A stretch of DNA of 64,000 bases from PNON01 sp964387025 (GCA_964387025.1 CAYLUZ010000010.1:53148-117147), one strand, 5' to 3'; numbered from the stretch's first letter, positions 51,360-60,050 are shown. Made by a program: numbers and translations. The notes: generated by a model from the sequence alone, not told the origin.

Positions 51360-52010
51360 TTATGCCAATGCCTTAAGTAATTGGTCAGAAACCTTGGCAA
51401 TATCCTGAGTGCCATCTACCTCCAATAATTTGCCCTGTTCTTTATAATAAACAATTAACGGAGCTGTTTGGGAAAGATAGACTTCGATTCGCTTCAAAAC
51501 AGTTTCAGATTTGTCGTCTTCGCGTTGGTAAAGTTCAGTACCATCAATATCGCAAATACCCGCCACTTTGGGTGGATTGTATTTTAGATGGTAGACATGA
51601 CCGTTCTGTTTACAGGACCATCTGCCAGACAGACGTTCGATCAAAACATCAGCCGGGACCGAAATATATGGAACTCCAAGTACTTCTTCACCGGTTTCAT
51701 TCAGCATTTTCCTGAGTGCTTCAGCTTGTGCAGGAGTGCGTGGAAATCCGTCTAAAATCACACCATTCCCGCAATCCGGTTTTTGCAGGCGGTCACGGAT
51801 CATATTGATTGTTAATCCATCGGGGACTAATTCTCCTCGATTGATGTAACCCTGGGCCTGTTTTCCAAGCTCAGTCTGTTTCCCTAGGTTCTCCCGAAAG
51901 ATATCGCCCGAGGAGATATGGACAAGGTTCAGTTTCTCAGCGATGATTTTCGCCTGAGTACCTTTTCCTGCCCCTGGAGGACCTAGAAGAACATAATATC
52001 TTGCCATCAT
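51360..52010 (-). CDS. adk: Adenylate kinase
   Basis: 216 aa. Catalyses ATP + AMP to 2 ADP. P-loop GPPGAGKGT (10-18), AMP-binding RDRL and DGFPRT, LID domain 128-165. The LID zinc site is half lost: C133 and C153 are kept, but the partner cysteines are N136 and D156, so it is an intermediate between the zinc-binding and hydrogen-bonded LID types. The ATG overlaps the secY stop by 1 nt (TAATG). Confidence 0.97.
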   Translation of the reverse strand: MMARYYVLLGPPGAGKGTQAKIIAEKLNLVHISSGDIFRENLGKQTELGKQAQGYINRGELVPDGLTINMIRDRLQKPDCGNGVILDGFPRTPAQAEALRKMLNETGEEVLGVPYISVPADVLIERLSGRWSCKQNGHVYHLKYNPPKVAGICDIDGTELYQREDDKSETVLKRIEVYLSQTAPLIVYYKEQGKLLEVDGTQDIAKVSDQLLKALA

Positions 52011-53347
52011 TAACCCTTGATCAACTGCTCATCGTAGCCATGTACTTTGAGCTCGGTATCAATAATGGTAAAGGTATCCCTGACTACACCCACTACGATC
52101 AACAGACCGGCTGAGGATACCAGCAATAAACCGGATCCGGCAACAGAGGGTAGAATAGCGCCTAGAATATAAGGTAGTACTGCGACCAGGCCCAGGAAGA
52201 GAGCGCCGGGCAGCGTAATTCGCCGTTGAACTTTCGTCAGGTATTTTTGGGTCGGAGCACCACGGATGACACCTGGAATTTGGGCACCCTGTTTCTTCAG
52301 GTTATCGCCATAATTCTGTTGTGTAAACAGTACATCTGTATAGAAGAAGGTGAATGCGACAACGAACAAGAAATAGAGCAAGCCATACCAGGGGCTGGTG
52401 CCCCCGAAGATATTTTTAGTAGTTAATGCAAGGTTCGCAACCCAGGGTGTTGTTGATGCCAGGAAGTATGATGCAACGATGGCAGGGAATGTCAGTAGTG
52501 ATTGAGCAAAAATAATCGGGATCATACCCGCCATGTTAATCATCAAAGGCAGGTTGCTCTTCACAGGCATGGACATGCGGTTACCCACACGCCTTCCGGG
52601 GAACATGACCGGTACGTTACGCCGCCCCTGATTCACAAAGACAATGGCAAACACAGTAAGGGCCAGAATGGCCAAGATGACAATTATCAACCAGCGATTC
52701 TGTTGATCGCTCATCAAAGATACAATATTGCCAGGCATCTGAGACACAATACCCGCGAAGATGATCAATGATAGACCCTGGTTGCGGATACCATATTCAG
52801 AAATTAATTGTCCAAGCCAGATACCTAACATCGTTCCAGCTACCATGCTCAACAGTGTTGCCAGGGTGGGTAATAGTGCTGCACCTGTAAAACCATAGTG
52901 CCTCAATATTGGAATACCACCAGTAAGGGAACTGAAAATATTGATCTGGCCAACAGCAGACAATAATGCCATGGGGATGGTCAGGATGATCGTCCATTTT
53001 TCCATCCACGATTGAGACTCACGGGGATTCTCTCGCATTTTCCGTTCAAGTGCTGGAATAATGGGGACGAGTAATTGAAGAATAATTTGGGCGGTAATGT
53101 AAGGATAAACTCCCATTGCTAAAATGGAGAAGTTTGATACTGTACCGCCGGAAAGTAGATCCAACAAGTTGAAGAGATTCCCGGCTGCTCCACCACCTGT
53201 GGCTATGCTCGCTATTACCGTGCGGTCAATTCCCGGAACCGGGATATTGGCTGCGAGACGGTACAAGATAAGCAATCCCAGAGTGATGAGTAGCTTTTTG
53301 CGAATATCTTCACTTTTCCATAGATAGCGCCATGGCGACCGCTTCAT
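52010..53347 (-). CDS. secY: Preprotein translocase subunit SecY
   Basis: 445 aa, ten helices, forms the protein-conducting channel of the Sec system. NIPVPGID after the first helix (periplasmic plug region), GIMLGMWLGQLI-like helix 4 and the cytoplasmic loop VNQGRRNVPVMFPGRRVG are typical. In the spc operon between rplO and adk; the stop overlaps the adk start by 1 nt. Confidence 0.97.
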   Translation of the reverse strand: MKRSPWRYLWKSEDIRKKLLITLGLLILYRLAANIPVPGIDRTVIASIATGGGAAGNLFNLLDLLSGGTVSNFSILAMGVYPYITAQIILQLLVPIIPALERKMRENPRESQSWMEKWTIILTIPMALLSAVGQINIFSSLTGGIPILRHYGFTGAALLPTLATLLSMVAGTMLGIWLGQLISEYGIRNQGLSLIIFAGIVSQMPGNIVSLMSDQQNRWLIIVILAILALTVFAIVFVNQGRRNVPVMFPGRRVGNRMSMPVKSNLPLMINMAGMIPIIFAQSLLTFPAIVASYFLASTTPWVANLALTTKNIFGGTSPWYGLLYFLFVVAFTFFYTDVLFTQQNYGDNLKKQGAQIPGVIRGAPTQKYLTKVQRRITLPGALFLGLVAVLPYILGAILPSVAGSGLLLVSSAGLLIVVGVVRDTFTIIDTELKVHGYDEQLIKG

Positions 53348-53377
53348 GATGGATTCTCCTTTTCGGATTGATAATTA

Positions 53378-53833
53378 TTAGAGTGTTTCAACACTGCCGC
53401 CGGCTGCTTCGATCTTCGCTTTTGCCGTTTTACTGACTCTGTGTACACGTACTTTCAAAGCAACCGTGATCTCCCCATTGCCAAGTATGACGACAGGAGT
53501 ACCACTCTTACGGATGAATCCAGCTTCGAATAGTAGTTCAGGGGTAATTTCAGTACCCGCGGTGAAACGATTGAGTTGTAAGATATTGATCTCTTCATAT
53601 TCAATCCTGTTCAGAGGTGTGAAACCCTGGCCGCGCATGAACGGTAATCGGCGGAAAAGGGGTAAGTTACCGCCCTGGCTGTAAAGCCGGGGACCTCCAC
53701 CTGTACGGGAGCCCTGTCCTTTAGTTCCACGGCCAGAGGTTTTACCCTGTCCCGCAGAGATGCCGCGACCAACGCGCCTACGATCTTTTTTTGCGCCCAG
53801 ATTGGGCTTCAAATCGTTTAATCTCATTGTCAT
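53378..53833 (-). CDS. rplO: 50S ribosomal protein L15
   Basis: 151 aa. The glycine- and arginine-rich N-terminal half (RRVGRGISAGQGKTSGRGTK) threads into 23S rRNA; the C-terminal half is globular with VKVRVHRVSKTAKAKIEAAGG. Between rpmD (2-bp gap) and secY. Confidence 0.97.
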   Translation of the reverse strand: MTMRLNDLKPNLGAKKDRRRVGRGISAGQGKTSGRGTKGQGSRTGGGPRLYSQGGNLPLFRRLPFMRGQGFTPLNRIEYEEINILQLNRFTAGTEITPELLFEAGFIRKSGTPVVILGNGEITVALKVRVHRVSKTAKAKIEAAGGSVETL

Positions 53834-53835
53834 AC

Positions 53836-54303
53836 CTATTCTTCAATCTTAACTAGATTATTGACTTTTCTTAACATGCCACGCAAAGATCCAGTGTCCG
53901 GGTGTTCAACTGTCTGATGCAAACGATGGAACCCCAATGCGCGAATGGTCGCTTTATGGACTTTAGAGTAGCCAATGGCGCTTTTCACCTGGGTGATCTT
54001 AATCATTTTTACGCCAGGAGCAACTTCCTTTTTAGCCTTTTTTGCAACAGTCGCAGCTACTACTTTAGTAGTTTTTGCTACTGGAGCAGCTACTTCTTTA
54101 GCTTTTTTTGCTACTGGAGCAGCTACTTCTTTAGCTTTTTTTGCTACTGGTACAACTGCTTCTTTAGCTTTTTTTGCAACTGGAGCAGCAACTTCTTTTG
54201 CTTTTTTAGCTACTGGAGCAGCCTCTTTTTTGGCTGTTTTTACTACCGGAGTAGTAGCTTTTTTAGCTGTTTTTTCTTCTTGAGGAGTTACTTTTTCAGC
54301 CAT
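53836..54303 (-). CDS. rpmD: 50S ribosomal protein L30 with a long Lys/Ala-repeat N-terminal extension
   Basis: 155 aa. Only residues 100-155 are L30: MIKITQVKSAIGYSKVHKAT and HPDTGSLRGMLRKVNNLV. The first 99 residues are an added low-complexity tail of about seven 11-residue units of the form KKAKEVAAPVA, resembling histone H1/HU C-terminal tails that bind nucleic acid. The start at ATG 54303 has GGAGAGGAG upstream, inside rpsE (8-bp overlap). An internal ATG at the L30 core (54006) has no ribosome binding site. The rpmD position between rpsE and rplO is canonical. Confidence 0.93.
   Translation of the reverse strand: MAEKVTPQEEKTAKKATTPVVKTAKKEAAPVAKKAKEVAAPVAKKAKEAVVPVAKKAKEVAAPVAKKAKEVAAPVAKTTKVVAATVAKKAKKEVAPGVKMIKITQVKSAIGYSKVHKATIRALGFHRLHQTVEHPDTGSLRGMLRKVNNLVKIEE
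54030..54240. repeat. 33-bp tandem repeats within rpmD
   Basis: DNA repeats of 33 bp coding for the 11-residue units of the L30 extension. Two neighbouring units are identical, the others diverge at a few positions, so repeat number may vary by slippage between strains. Confidence 0.75.
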
Positions 54304-54826
54304 TTTTTCTCCTCTCCCAGAATGGTAAGACATCTTTCAAGTCTTTACCGCGGTTTGCCGCTTCCATCTGTGGAGATTTCAGGCTCTCTAATGCCTGTAA
54401 AGTCGCTTTGACAATGTTCAAAACGGTATTACTGCCCAGAGATTTTGTGAGAATATCATGCACACCAACAGCCCCGAGTACGGCACGAACACCACCACCT
54501 GCGATAACACCGGTACCAGGAGATGCAGGTTTTAGCAGTACTACTGCACCACCCACCTTCGCGGTAACCGCATGCGGAATCGTCGAACCAGAGAGGTTGA
54601 CCTTGTGCATATCCTTATGAGCGCGTTCAGTTGCTTTGCGCATTGCTTCAGGTACTGCATTAGCTTTGCCGATACCAATTCCGATCTTACCATTGTTATC
54701 ACCTGCAACTATGGTAACTCGAAACGAAAATCGACGACCGCCTTTGACTACCTTTGCAACACGGGCAATTTCAATTACCCGCTCGTCGTAACCTGTTTCT
54801 ACATTTTGATAATCAATCGCATCCAT
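54296..54826 (-). CDS. rpsE: 30S ribosomal protein S5
   Basis: 176 aa. Decoding-fidelity protein. The N-terminal double-stranded RNA-binding domain has GGRRFSFRVTIVAGD, and the C-terminal domain has GTGVIAGGGVRAVLGAVGV. Length is normal. Between rplR and rpmD, overlapping the latter by 8 bp. Confidence 0.98.
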   Translation of the reverse strand: MDAIDYQNVETGYDERVIEIARVAKVVKGGRRFSFRVTIVAGDNNGKIGIGIGKANAVPEAMRKATERAHKDMHKVNLSGSTIPHAVTAKVGGAVVLLKPASPGTGVIAGGGVRAVLGAVGVHDILTKSLGSNTVLNIVKATLQALESLKSPQMEAANRGKDLKDVLPFWERRKNG

Positions 54827-54852
54827 AACCAGACCTTTTGAGTGCTAATTTG

Positions 54853-55218
54853 TTAGAATTCAAGGCCGCCTTTGCGCGCCCCATCAGCCAGAGCCTTGAC
54901 TCTGCCCATGTATCTGAAACCACCACGGTCGAATACGACTGAGGAGATTCCTTTTGCTTTCGCGCGTTCTGCAAGCGCTTGTCCCACAAGAGTGGCCTGT
55001 TCGATTTTCTTCAAGCCTTTCATCTTGGCTCTCAGTTCAGTATCTATGGTCGAAGCAGAAACCAGTGTGGTTCCGGAATGATCATCAATAACTTGAACAT
55101 AGATCTCTGCGACACTGCGATAAACGCAAACGCGCGGGCGATCTGCTGAACCTGAGATATTCTTGCGCACCCGCAGGTGCCGGTGAATACGTGCTTTTGA
55201 TCGAGATTTAGTTGCCAT
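54853..55218 (-). CDS. rplR: 50S ribosomal protein L18
   Basis: 121 aa. Binds 5S rRNA together with L5. RPRVCVYRSVAEIYVQVIDD, the VGQALAERAKAKGI helix and the FDRGGFRYMGRVKALADGARKG-type C-terminus are diagnostic. Follows rplF by 10 bp. Confidence 0.98.
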   Translation of the reverse strand: MATKSRSKARIHRHLRVRKNISGSADRPRVCVYRSVAEIYVQVIDDHSGTTLVSASTIDTELRAKMKGLKKIEQATLVGQALAERAKAKGISSVVFDRGGFRYMGRVKALADGARKGGLEF

Positions 55219-55228
55219 ACGCCATCAC

Positions 55229-55777
55229 CTACTTCTTTGCCTTACCAGATTTACCAGCTTTACGTCGGATCTTTTCTCCTGCATAACGAATACCCTTGCC
55301 ATGATATGGCTCTGGTGGACGATGCTTTCGAATGATCGCCGCAATTTGGCCGACCTGTTCTTTATCTTTGCCGTGGATCTTGACCTGACGGGTCTTGGTA
55401 TCCACTTCAAATTTAATCCCGGTTGGAGGATCGATCACTACTGGATGGGAATATCCAATATGAAGGACCAATTTTTCACCGTCCATCTCTGGGCGATAAC
55501 CAACACCTTCAATTTCTAAAACAATATCAAAACCAGTGCTAACACCAACTACCATATTGCTAATTAATGCCCGGGTAGTTCCATGCAAAGCTCTATGCTG
55601 GCTGGCATCAGATGGTCGACTGACCAGGATCTGATCATTCGCCATAGTGATTTCCATCTCGGGTGAAAATCCACGGCTCATTTCGCCTTGAGGACCCTTC
55701 ACATGAACATTACTGCCCTGGATTTCCACTTTGACATTGGATGGCACCGTTACCGGTAAACGTCCTATTCTTGACAC
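55229..55777 (-). CDS. rplF: 50S ribosomal protein L6
   Basis: 182 aa. Stalk-base protein made of two similar domains; MSRIGRLPVTVPSNVKVEI, VKGPQGEMSR and RPPEPYHGKGIRYAGEKI are typical. Basic C-terminal tail KAGKSGKAKK. Between rpsH and rplR. Confidence 0.98.
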   Translation of the reverse strand: MSRIGRLPVTVPSNVKVEIQGSNVHVKGPQGEMSRGFSPEMEITMANDQILVSRPSDASQHRALHGTTRALISNMVVGVSTGFDIVLEIEGVGYRPEMDGEKLVLHIGYSHPVVIDPPTGIKFEVDTKTRQVKIHGKDKEQVGQIAAIIRKHRPPEPYHGKGIRYAGEKIRRKAGKSGKAKK

Positions 55778-55806
55778 AGTACTCTCCTCCTATCCAATCT
55801 ACTGGA

Positions 55807-56220
55807 TTACCAGACCTTGCACAGGATCTCGCCGCCTACGCCAAGCTGGCGAGCACGGACGCCGGTCATCACACCTTTGGGGGTGGAAATTATGGCAACA
55901 CCAATTCCCGAAAGAACGTGTGGGATATCCTGTTTTCGGCTGTATGTCCTGCGACCGGGTCGACTAACACGTTCCAAACCGGTAATAACCGGGTGTTTTT
56001 CCCGTCGTTCACCGACATATTTAAGGCGGACACGTAATACCTGTTGAGCAGGTTTTTCGCCATCCACAATTTCATAACCATCAATGTAACCTTCTTCTTT
56101 CATGATACGGGCAATTTCCGCTTTCAATTTTGAAGTAGGCATCGCAACCATGGGTTGTCCAACTAGCAAACCATTCCGGATGCGGGTCAACATATCTGCA
56201 ATAGGATCAATTACACTCAT
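55807..56220 (-). CDS. rpsH: 30S ribosomal protein S8
   Basis: 137 aa. Primary 16S rRNA binder and, in enterobacteria, repressor of the spc operon. DPIADMLTRIRNG at the start and the C-terminal GIAIIST/GVMTGVRARQLGVGGEIL region are diagnostic. The start at ATG 56220 is preceded by GGAGGTGA with 6-7 nt spacing; a TTG at 56226 in frame is less likely. Confidence 0.98.
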   Translation of the reverse strand: MSVIDPIADMLTRIRNGLLVGQPMVAMPTSKLKAEIARIMKEEGYIDGYEIVDGEKPAQQVLRVRLKYVGERREKHPVITGLERVSRPGRRTYSRKQDIPHVLSGIGVAIISTPKGVMTGVRARQLGVGGEILCKVW

Positions 56221-56241
56221 TCTCAATCACCTCCGAATGGC

Positions 56242-56424
56242 CTACCAAGAAGCTTTGGTAACGCCTGGAATTTGGCCTTCAAGTGCATATTCACGGAAAC
56301 AAATTCGGCACAAATCAAATCTACGAATATACCCGCGCGGTCGTCCGCAGCGGTTACAACGGTTTCGTACCATATTAGGGAACTTCCGTCGCATTTCACG
56401 ATACTTCATGCATGTCTTAGCCAT
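56242..56424 (-). CDS. rpsZ: 30S ribosomal protein S14, zinc-binding type Z
   Basis: 60 aa short form with four cysteines C23, C26, C39, C42 (CNRCGRPRG and LCRICFRE). Ends GQIPGVTKASW as in all type Z proteins. Lies between rplE and rpsH. The longer zinc-free S14 paralogue used under zinc limitation is not in this window. Confidence 0.98.
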   Translation of the reverse strand: MAKTCMKYREMRRKFPNMVRNRCNRCGRPRGYIRRFDLCRICFREYALEGQIPGVTKASW

Positions 56425-56427
56425 AAA

Positions 56428-56973
56428 TTAATTTCCCTTCTTGAAAGGCATCCCAAGCATTGTCAAAAGTGCTCGAGCCTGATCATCGTCAGGTGCGGTC
56501 GTTACGATTGTAATTTCCATACCTCTGACTTTATCAATCTTGTCGTACTCAATTTCCGGGAAGATCAATTGTTCTTTCAGTCCCAGGGTGTAATTACCGC
56601 GTCCGTCAAATGCATCCGGTGAAATACCACGGAAGTCGCGAACACGGGGGAGTACGATATTCATAAGGCGGTCCAAAAAGGACCACATTTTTTCTCCCCG
56701 TAATGTTACCTTGGCGCCAATTAATCTTCCTGCACGCAGTTTAAAGTTTGCAATGTCTTTTCGTGCCTTGGTAACGACAGGTTTTTGGCCGGCAATCTGT
56801 ATAAGATCATTAACGGCTGCGTCCATTGCTTTTGCATTGTCCATAGCCTCGCCTAATCCAATGTTGATAACCACTTTTTCAACGCGTGGAATCTGCATCA
56901 CATTTTCCAGGCTCAATGTTTCCATCAGAGCTGGTCCAATTTCCTTTAGATATCTTTCTTTCATTCGATTCAT
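56428..56973 (-). CDS. rplE: 50S ribosomal protein L5
   Basis: 181 aa. Central protuberance protein binding 5S rRNA. VEKVVINIGLGEA, KPVVTKARKDIANFKLR and FPEIEYDKIDKVRGMEITIVT are diagnostic. ATG with GGGAG 8 nt upstream. The stop lies 3 bp from the S14 start. Confidence 0.98.
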   Translation of the reverse strand: MNRMKERYLKEIGPALMETLSLENVMQIPRVEKVVINIGLGEAMDNAKAMDAAVNDLIQIAGQKPVVTKARKDIANFKLRAGRLIGAKVTLRGEKMWSFLDRLMNIVLPRVRDFRGISPDAFDGRGNYTLGLKEQLIFPEIEYDKIDKVRGMEITIVTTAPDDDQARALLTMLGMPFKKGN

Positions 56974-56992
56974 ATTAATGCTCCCAGCCAGC

Positions 56993-57325
56993 TTATTCGT
57001 CTATCTGTTCGTTGCATTTTTTGCAAACGCGCCTGGTCTTTGCATCCGTTCGCTGTAGAGCTACACGGGTGGGTTTACTGCACTTTGGGCAGACCAGCAT
57101 GACATTGGATACGTCAACGGGAGCTTCAAACTTGACTATGCCAGGTTTGACAGTGCGTCCTTGAGATTGAACCTGACGCTGATGCTTGGTGCGCATATTA
57201 ATTCCTTGCACAACCACCGTTTTATCAGCCAGAACGACCTTAATGATCTCGCCGCGTTTTCCCTTATCGTCCATTCGACCGCTGATGACTTCGACTTTGT
57301 CACCGATTTTAATTTTTATGTCCAT
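56993..57325 (-). CDS. rplX: 50S ribosomal protein L24
   Basis: 110 aa. Assembly initiator with KOW motif (KIGDKVEVISGRMDDKGKRG). The C-terminal part holds cysteines C79, C82, C101 and C104 (VCPKCSKP and VCKKCNEQ), a zinc-ribbon-like arrangement present in some bacterial L24. Between rplN and rplE. Confidence 0.97.
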   Translation of the reverse strand: MDIKIKIGDKVEVISGRMDDKGKRGEIIKVVLADKTVVVQGINMRTKHQRQVQSQGRTVKPGIVKFEAPVDVSNVMLVCPKCSKPTRVALQRTDAKTRRVCKKCNEQIDE

Positions 57326-57350
57326 TGCTTGCTCCTGGATCTCCTCTAGC

Positions 57351-57722
57351 TTAAATTACTTCTGGGGCAAGGGAGACAATCTTCATAAAACCCTTTTCAC
57401 GCAGTTCGCGTGCGACGGGTCCGAAGATACGTGTTCCTTTGGGGTTCTGCCCATCGGTATCAAGGATGACTGCAGCATTATCATCGAAGCGGATGGATGA
57501 ACCATCTTCGCGGCGCCACTCTTTTGAACAGCGAACGATAACTGCCTTCACAACTTCACTTTTTTTCACCGCACCCTGTGGTGTGGCTGATTTTACAGTT
57601 GCAACCACTACATCACCAACTACTCCGTAATGATGTACGGATCCACCCATAACATGGATTACCAGCAGTTCACGAGCTCCAGAGTTGTCAGCGACTTTAA
57701 TTCGAGATTCCTGTTGTATCAT
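57351..57722 (-). CDS. rplN: 50S ribosomal protein L14
   Basis: 123 aa, the usual length. MIQQESRIKVADNSGARELL at the start and GTRIFGPVARELREKGFMKI near the end are invariant features. The protein contacts the 30S subunit and is the binding site of silencing factor RsfS. Follows rpsQ by 3 bp. Confidence 0.99.
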   Translation of the reverse strand: MIQQESRIKVADNSGARELLVIHVMGGSVHHYGVVGDVVVATVKSATPQGAVKKSEVVKAVIVRCSKEWRREDGSSIRFDDNAAVILDTDGQNPKGTRIFGPVARELREKGFMKIVSLAPEVI

Positions 57723-57725
57723 CGC

Positions 57726-57998
57726 TTATTCTCCCAAACCGGCATCTTCAGTACGGAATTCAGACACAAGTACTGATTCTACAACCCAGCACTTATCCTT
57801 GGAAAGCGGACGTGTTTCCACGATCTGAACTTTATCGCCAATATGGCAACCAATTTCATCGTGGGCTTTAACACGCTTGCTCGAATGGACAGTTTTCTTG
57901 TAAACAGGATGGCGATAAGTTCTGGAAATTTCCACCACCACTGTTTTCATCATCTTGTTACTGGTAACTGTACCAGTGATACGACGACGTTCGTTCAT
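57726..57998 (-). CDS. rpsQ: 30S ribosomal protein S17
   Basis: 90 aa OB-fold protein. RRITGTVTSNKMMKTVVVEI and the HDEIGCHIGDKVQIVETRPLS segment are diagnostic. The start overlaps the rpmC stop by 4 bp. Confidence 0.98.
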   Translation of the reverse strand: MNERRRITGTVTSNKMMKTVVVEISRTYRHPVYKKTVHSSKRVKAHDEIGCHIGDKVQIVETRPLSKDKCWVVESVLVSEFRTEDAGLGE

Positions 57999-58207
57999 GC
58001 TTTACCTTCCTTCATTGCCTTGAGCTCGTGCTCTCGCAAAATAGTGCTGTACCGTGCGATAAGGTGTTTGGTGATCGGAAGTCGGCTGGTATCTGTCAGT
58101 TGGCCTGTGACCGCCTGAAAGCGCAAATTCATTAATTCATTGCGGGCATCCGACAATTTTGTCTTTAATTCTTCAATTGGTATTAACCGGATTTCAGATG
58201 TTTTCAT
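57995..58207 (-). CDS. rpmC: 50S ribosomal protein L29
   Basis: 70 aa helical hairpin at the exit tunnel, near the SRP and trigger factor docking site. LSDARNELMNLRFQAVTGQL and the basic second helix are typical. Begins 2 bp after the rplP stop and overlaps rpsQ by 4 bp. Confidence 0.97.
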   Translation of the reverse strand: MKTSEIRLIPIEELKTKLSDARNELMNLRFQAVTGQLTDTSRLPITKHLIARYSTILREHELKAMKEGKA

Positions 58208-58209
58208 AA

Positions 58210-58632
58210 TTATTCTCCTGCGATCTCGCGCTTCGAAACGACCTTGGTCCGGATGGAGAATTTGTAGATCGCGTGATGCAGTGCTTCCAAAGCCTGGTCT
58301 TCCGGTAAACCACTAATTTCGAAGATCATCCTGCCTGGTTTCACTACTGCTACATAATATTCCACATTACCTTTACCCTTACCCATTCGGGTCTCGGGTG
58401 GTTTTTGTGTATATGGTTTATCCGGGAAGATCCGGATCCAAATTTGTCCACGACGTTTCATGGCATGTACAATGGCACGGCGGGCTGCTTCGATCTGACG
58501 TGCTGTTACCCATCCTGGTTCAAGGGCTTGAAGACCCCATTCACCAAAGCTGATCTCAGCACCGCGGAGAGCTTTCCCCTTCATACGGCCGCGCATTTGC
58601 TTGCGCCATTTCACTCTTTTAGGCATCAACAT
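58210..58632 (-). CDS. rplP: 50S ribosomal protein L16
   Basis: 140 aa. Organises the A-site of the peptidyl transferase region. MPKRVKWRKQMRGRMKGKA (after two leading residues), GEWGLQALEPGWVTARQIEA and KPPETRMGKGKGNVEYYVA are diagnostic. The exact start may be the Met at 58626. Between rpsC and rpmC. Confidence 0.98.
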   Translation of the reverse strand: MLMPKRVKWRKQMRGRMKGKALRGAEISFGEWGLQALEPGWVTARQIEAARRAIVHAMKRRGQIWIRIFPDKPYTQKPPETRMGKGKGNVEYYVAVVKPGRMIFEISGLPEDQALEALHHAIYKFSIRTKVVSKREIAGE

Positions 58633-58676
58633 AATAGCTACCTCTTCATCAACTTCTGGAAATTCCCAGAATAGGA

Positions 58677-59354
58677 TTATTCACTGACGTACACACCCTC
58701 AGTGGATTCTGCTTTTTCTTCCACAACAGGCATTGCTTCACCTTTATATACCCAGACCTTTACACCGATACGGCCATAGGTGGTCAACGCTTCAGCCTTG
58801 GCGAAATCTATGTTCGCGCGCAATGTTTGCAGTGGAACTCGACCTTCTCTTAGCCAGACGGTACGAGCCATTTCAGCACCACTCACGCGACCAGCGACCT
58901 GAACTTTGATACCCTGAGCGCCTTGCCGCATTGCCTGCTGCAGCGCACGTTTCATGGCCCGGCGGTAAGATACTCGTCGTTCCATTTGTCCGGCTATATT
59001 TGCAGCAACCAAATAAGCATCGGTATCAGGATTTTTGATCTCTTTGATCTCAAGGTCAATTTTCTTAGCAGTAAGAGTTTCCAAAGTTGTTCGTAACTTT
59101 TTTACACTCTCCCCTTTACGGCCAATGAGAATCCCAGGTTTGGCAGTATGAACAGATACCTTCACTTTACCGGGAAAGCGTTCAACCTCGATTGTTGAAA
59201 CTCCGGCTTTATCAGCTTCGGCATGGACAGCCTTGCGGATTGCGAAATCCTGCATTAGCTGCTGTGAATACTCTTTACCTTCAGCGTACCAGCGTCCTAG
59301 CCAGGGCTGGTTGATGTTTAGACGAAAACCAATCGGATGTACTTTTCGACCCAT
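58677..59354 (-). CDS. rpsC: 30S ribosomal protein S3
   Basis: 225 aa. mRNA entry-site protein with a KH domain (HTAKPGILIGRKGESVKKLR) and the S3 C-terminal domain (GAQGIKVQVAGRVSGAEMAR). The start at ATG 59354 (MGRKVHPIGFRLNI) follows AGGAG; the in-frame start at 59405 adds 17 residues not found in the family. Short acidic tail after the core. Confidence 0.98.
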   Translation of the reverse strand: MGRKVHPIGFRLNINQPWLGRWYAEGKEYSQQLMQDFAIRKAVHAEADKAGVSTIEVERFPGKVKVSVHTAKPGILIGRKGESVKKLRTTLETLTAKKIDLEIKEIKNPDTDAYLVAANIAGQMERRVSYRRAMKRALQQAMRQGAQGIKVQVAGRVSGAEMARTVWLREGRVPLQTLRANIDFAKAEALTTYGRIGVKVWVYKGEAMPVVEEKAESTEGVYVSE

Positions 59355-59417
59355 AATTTCTCCTGGTGTCTTTTCACTCACTAAATCAGGTGTCTGATTC
59401 AGCAAATGACAGACGCT

Positions 59418-59759
59418 CTACTCCTTCTCTCTTAATATGACCGAAATATGTGAACTGCGTCGTAGTATCGGTTTGAACCTGCCGCGAGCGCCAAATCTTC
59501 GCCATTTGCGGGTAGGAGCTTCGTCAGCCGTTATCCGGTATACAAACAGATCGTCCCGGCTTACTCCAAAGTTTTCCTCAGCATTAGCAACCGCTGATGC
59601 GATGACTTTGGAAACTTGCTTCGCTGCTGCCTTGGGAATAAACCTTAATATATTCAGCGCGTCAACAGCTTTTTTTCCTCTGACCACATCCACGACCAGT
59701 CTTACTTTCTGGGCAGACATGGAGATATTGTTGAGTTTTGCATTAATATCGTGAGCCAT
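59418..59759 (-). CDS. rplV: 50S ribosomal protein L22
   Basis: 113 aa. Its long beta hairpin lines the exit tunnel and is a site of macrolide-resistance changes. SAQKVRLVVDVVRGKKAVDAL, SAVANAEENFG and PTRKWRRFGARGRFKPILRR are diagnostic. Between rpsS and rpsC. Confidence 0.98.
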   Translation of the reverse strand: MAHDINAKLNNISMSAQKVRLVVDVVRGKKAVDALNILRFIPKAAAKQVSKVIASAVANAEENFGVSRDDLFVYRITADEAPTRKWRRFGARGRFKPILRRSSHISVILREKE

Positions 59760-59762
59760 GGT

Positions 59763-60050
59763 TTATTTTCCCTTAGCCGCGGATGATTTGTCAGATGACA
59801 CATGCCCGCGGAAATGGCGAGTTGGTGCAAATTCGCCTAAGCGGTGCCCAACCATATTCTCGGTGATGTAAATAGGAACATGCCTGCGACCATCGTGAAC
59901 GGCGATCGTATGTCCAACCATCTGAGGGAAGATTGTACTGGCGCGACTCCACGTGCGGATGACTTTTTTATCATTCCGAGTGTTCATTACTTCGACTTTT
60001 TTCAATAGCTTGGGTTCAATGAATGGACCCTTTTTGAGCGATCGTGACAT
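59763..60050 (-). CDS. rpsS: 30S ribosomal protein S19
   Basis: 95 aa. SRSLKKGPFIEPKLLKKVE, IRTWSRASTIFPQMVGHTIA and GHRLGEFAPTRHFRGHV are diagnostic. Head protein contacting S13. Between rplB and rplV. Confidence 0.99.
   Translation of the reverse strand: MSRSLKKGPFIEPKLLKKVEVMNTRNDKKVIRTWSRASTIFPQMVGHTIAVHDGRRHVPIYITENMVGHRLGEFAPTRHFRGHVSSDKSSAAKGK

Noticed and set aside
53902..54411. 169-codon plus-strand frame rich in Tyr, Phe and Ser opposite rpmD/rpsE
   Set aside because: It is the antisense reading of the Lys/Ala repeats of L30; no ribosome binding site and the composition is an artefact of the repeat.
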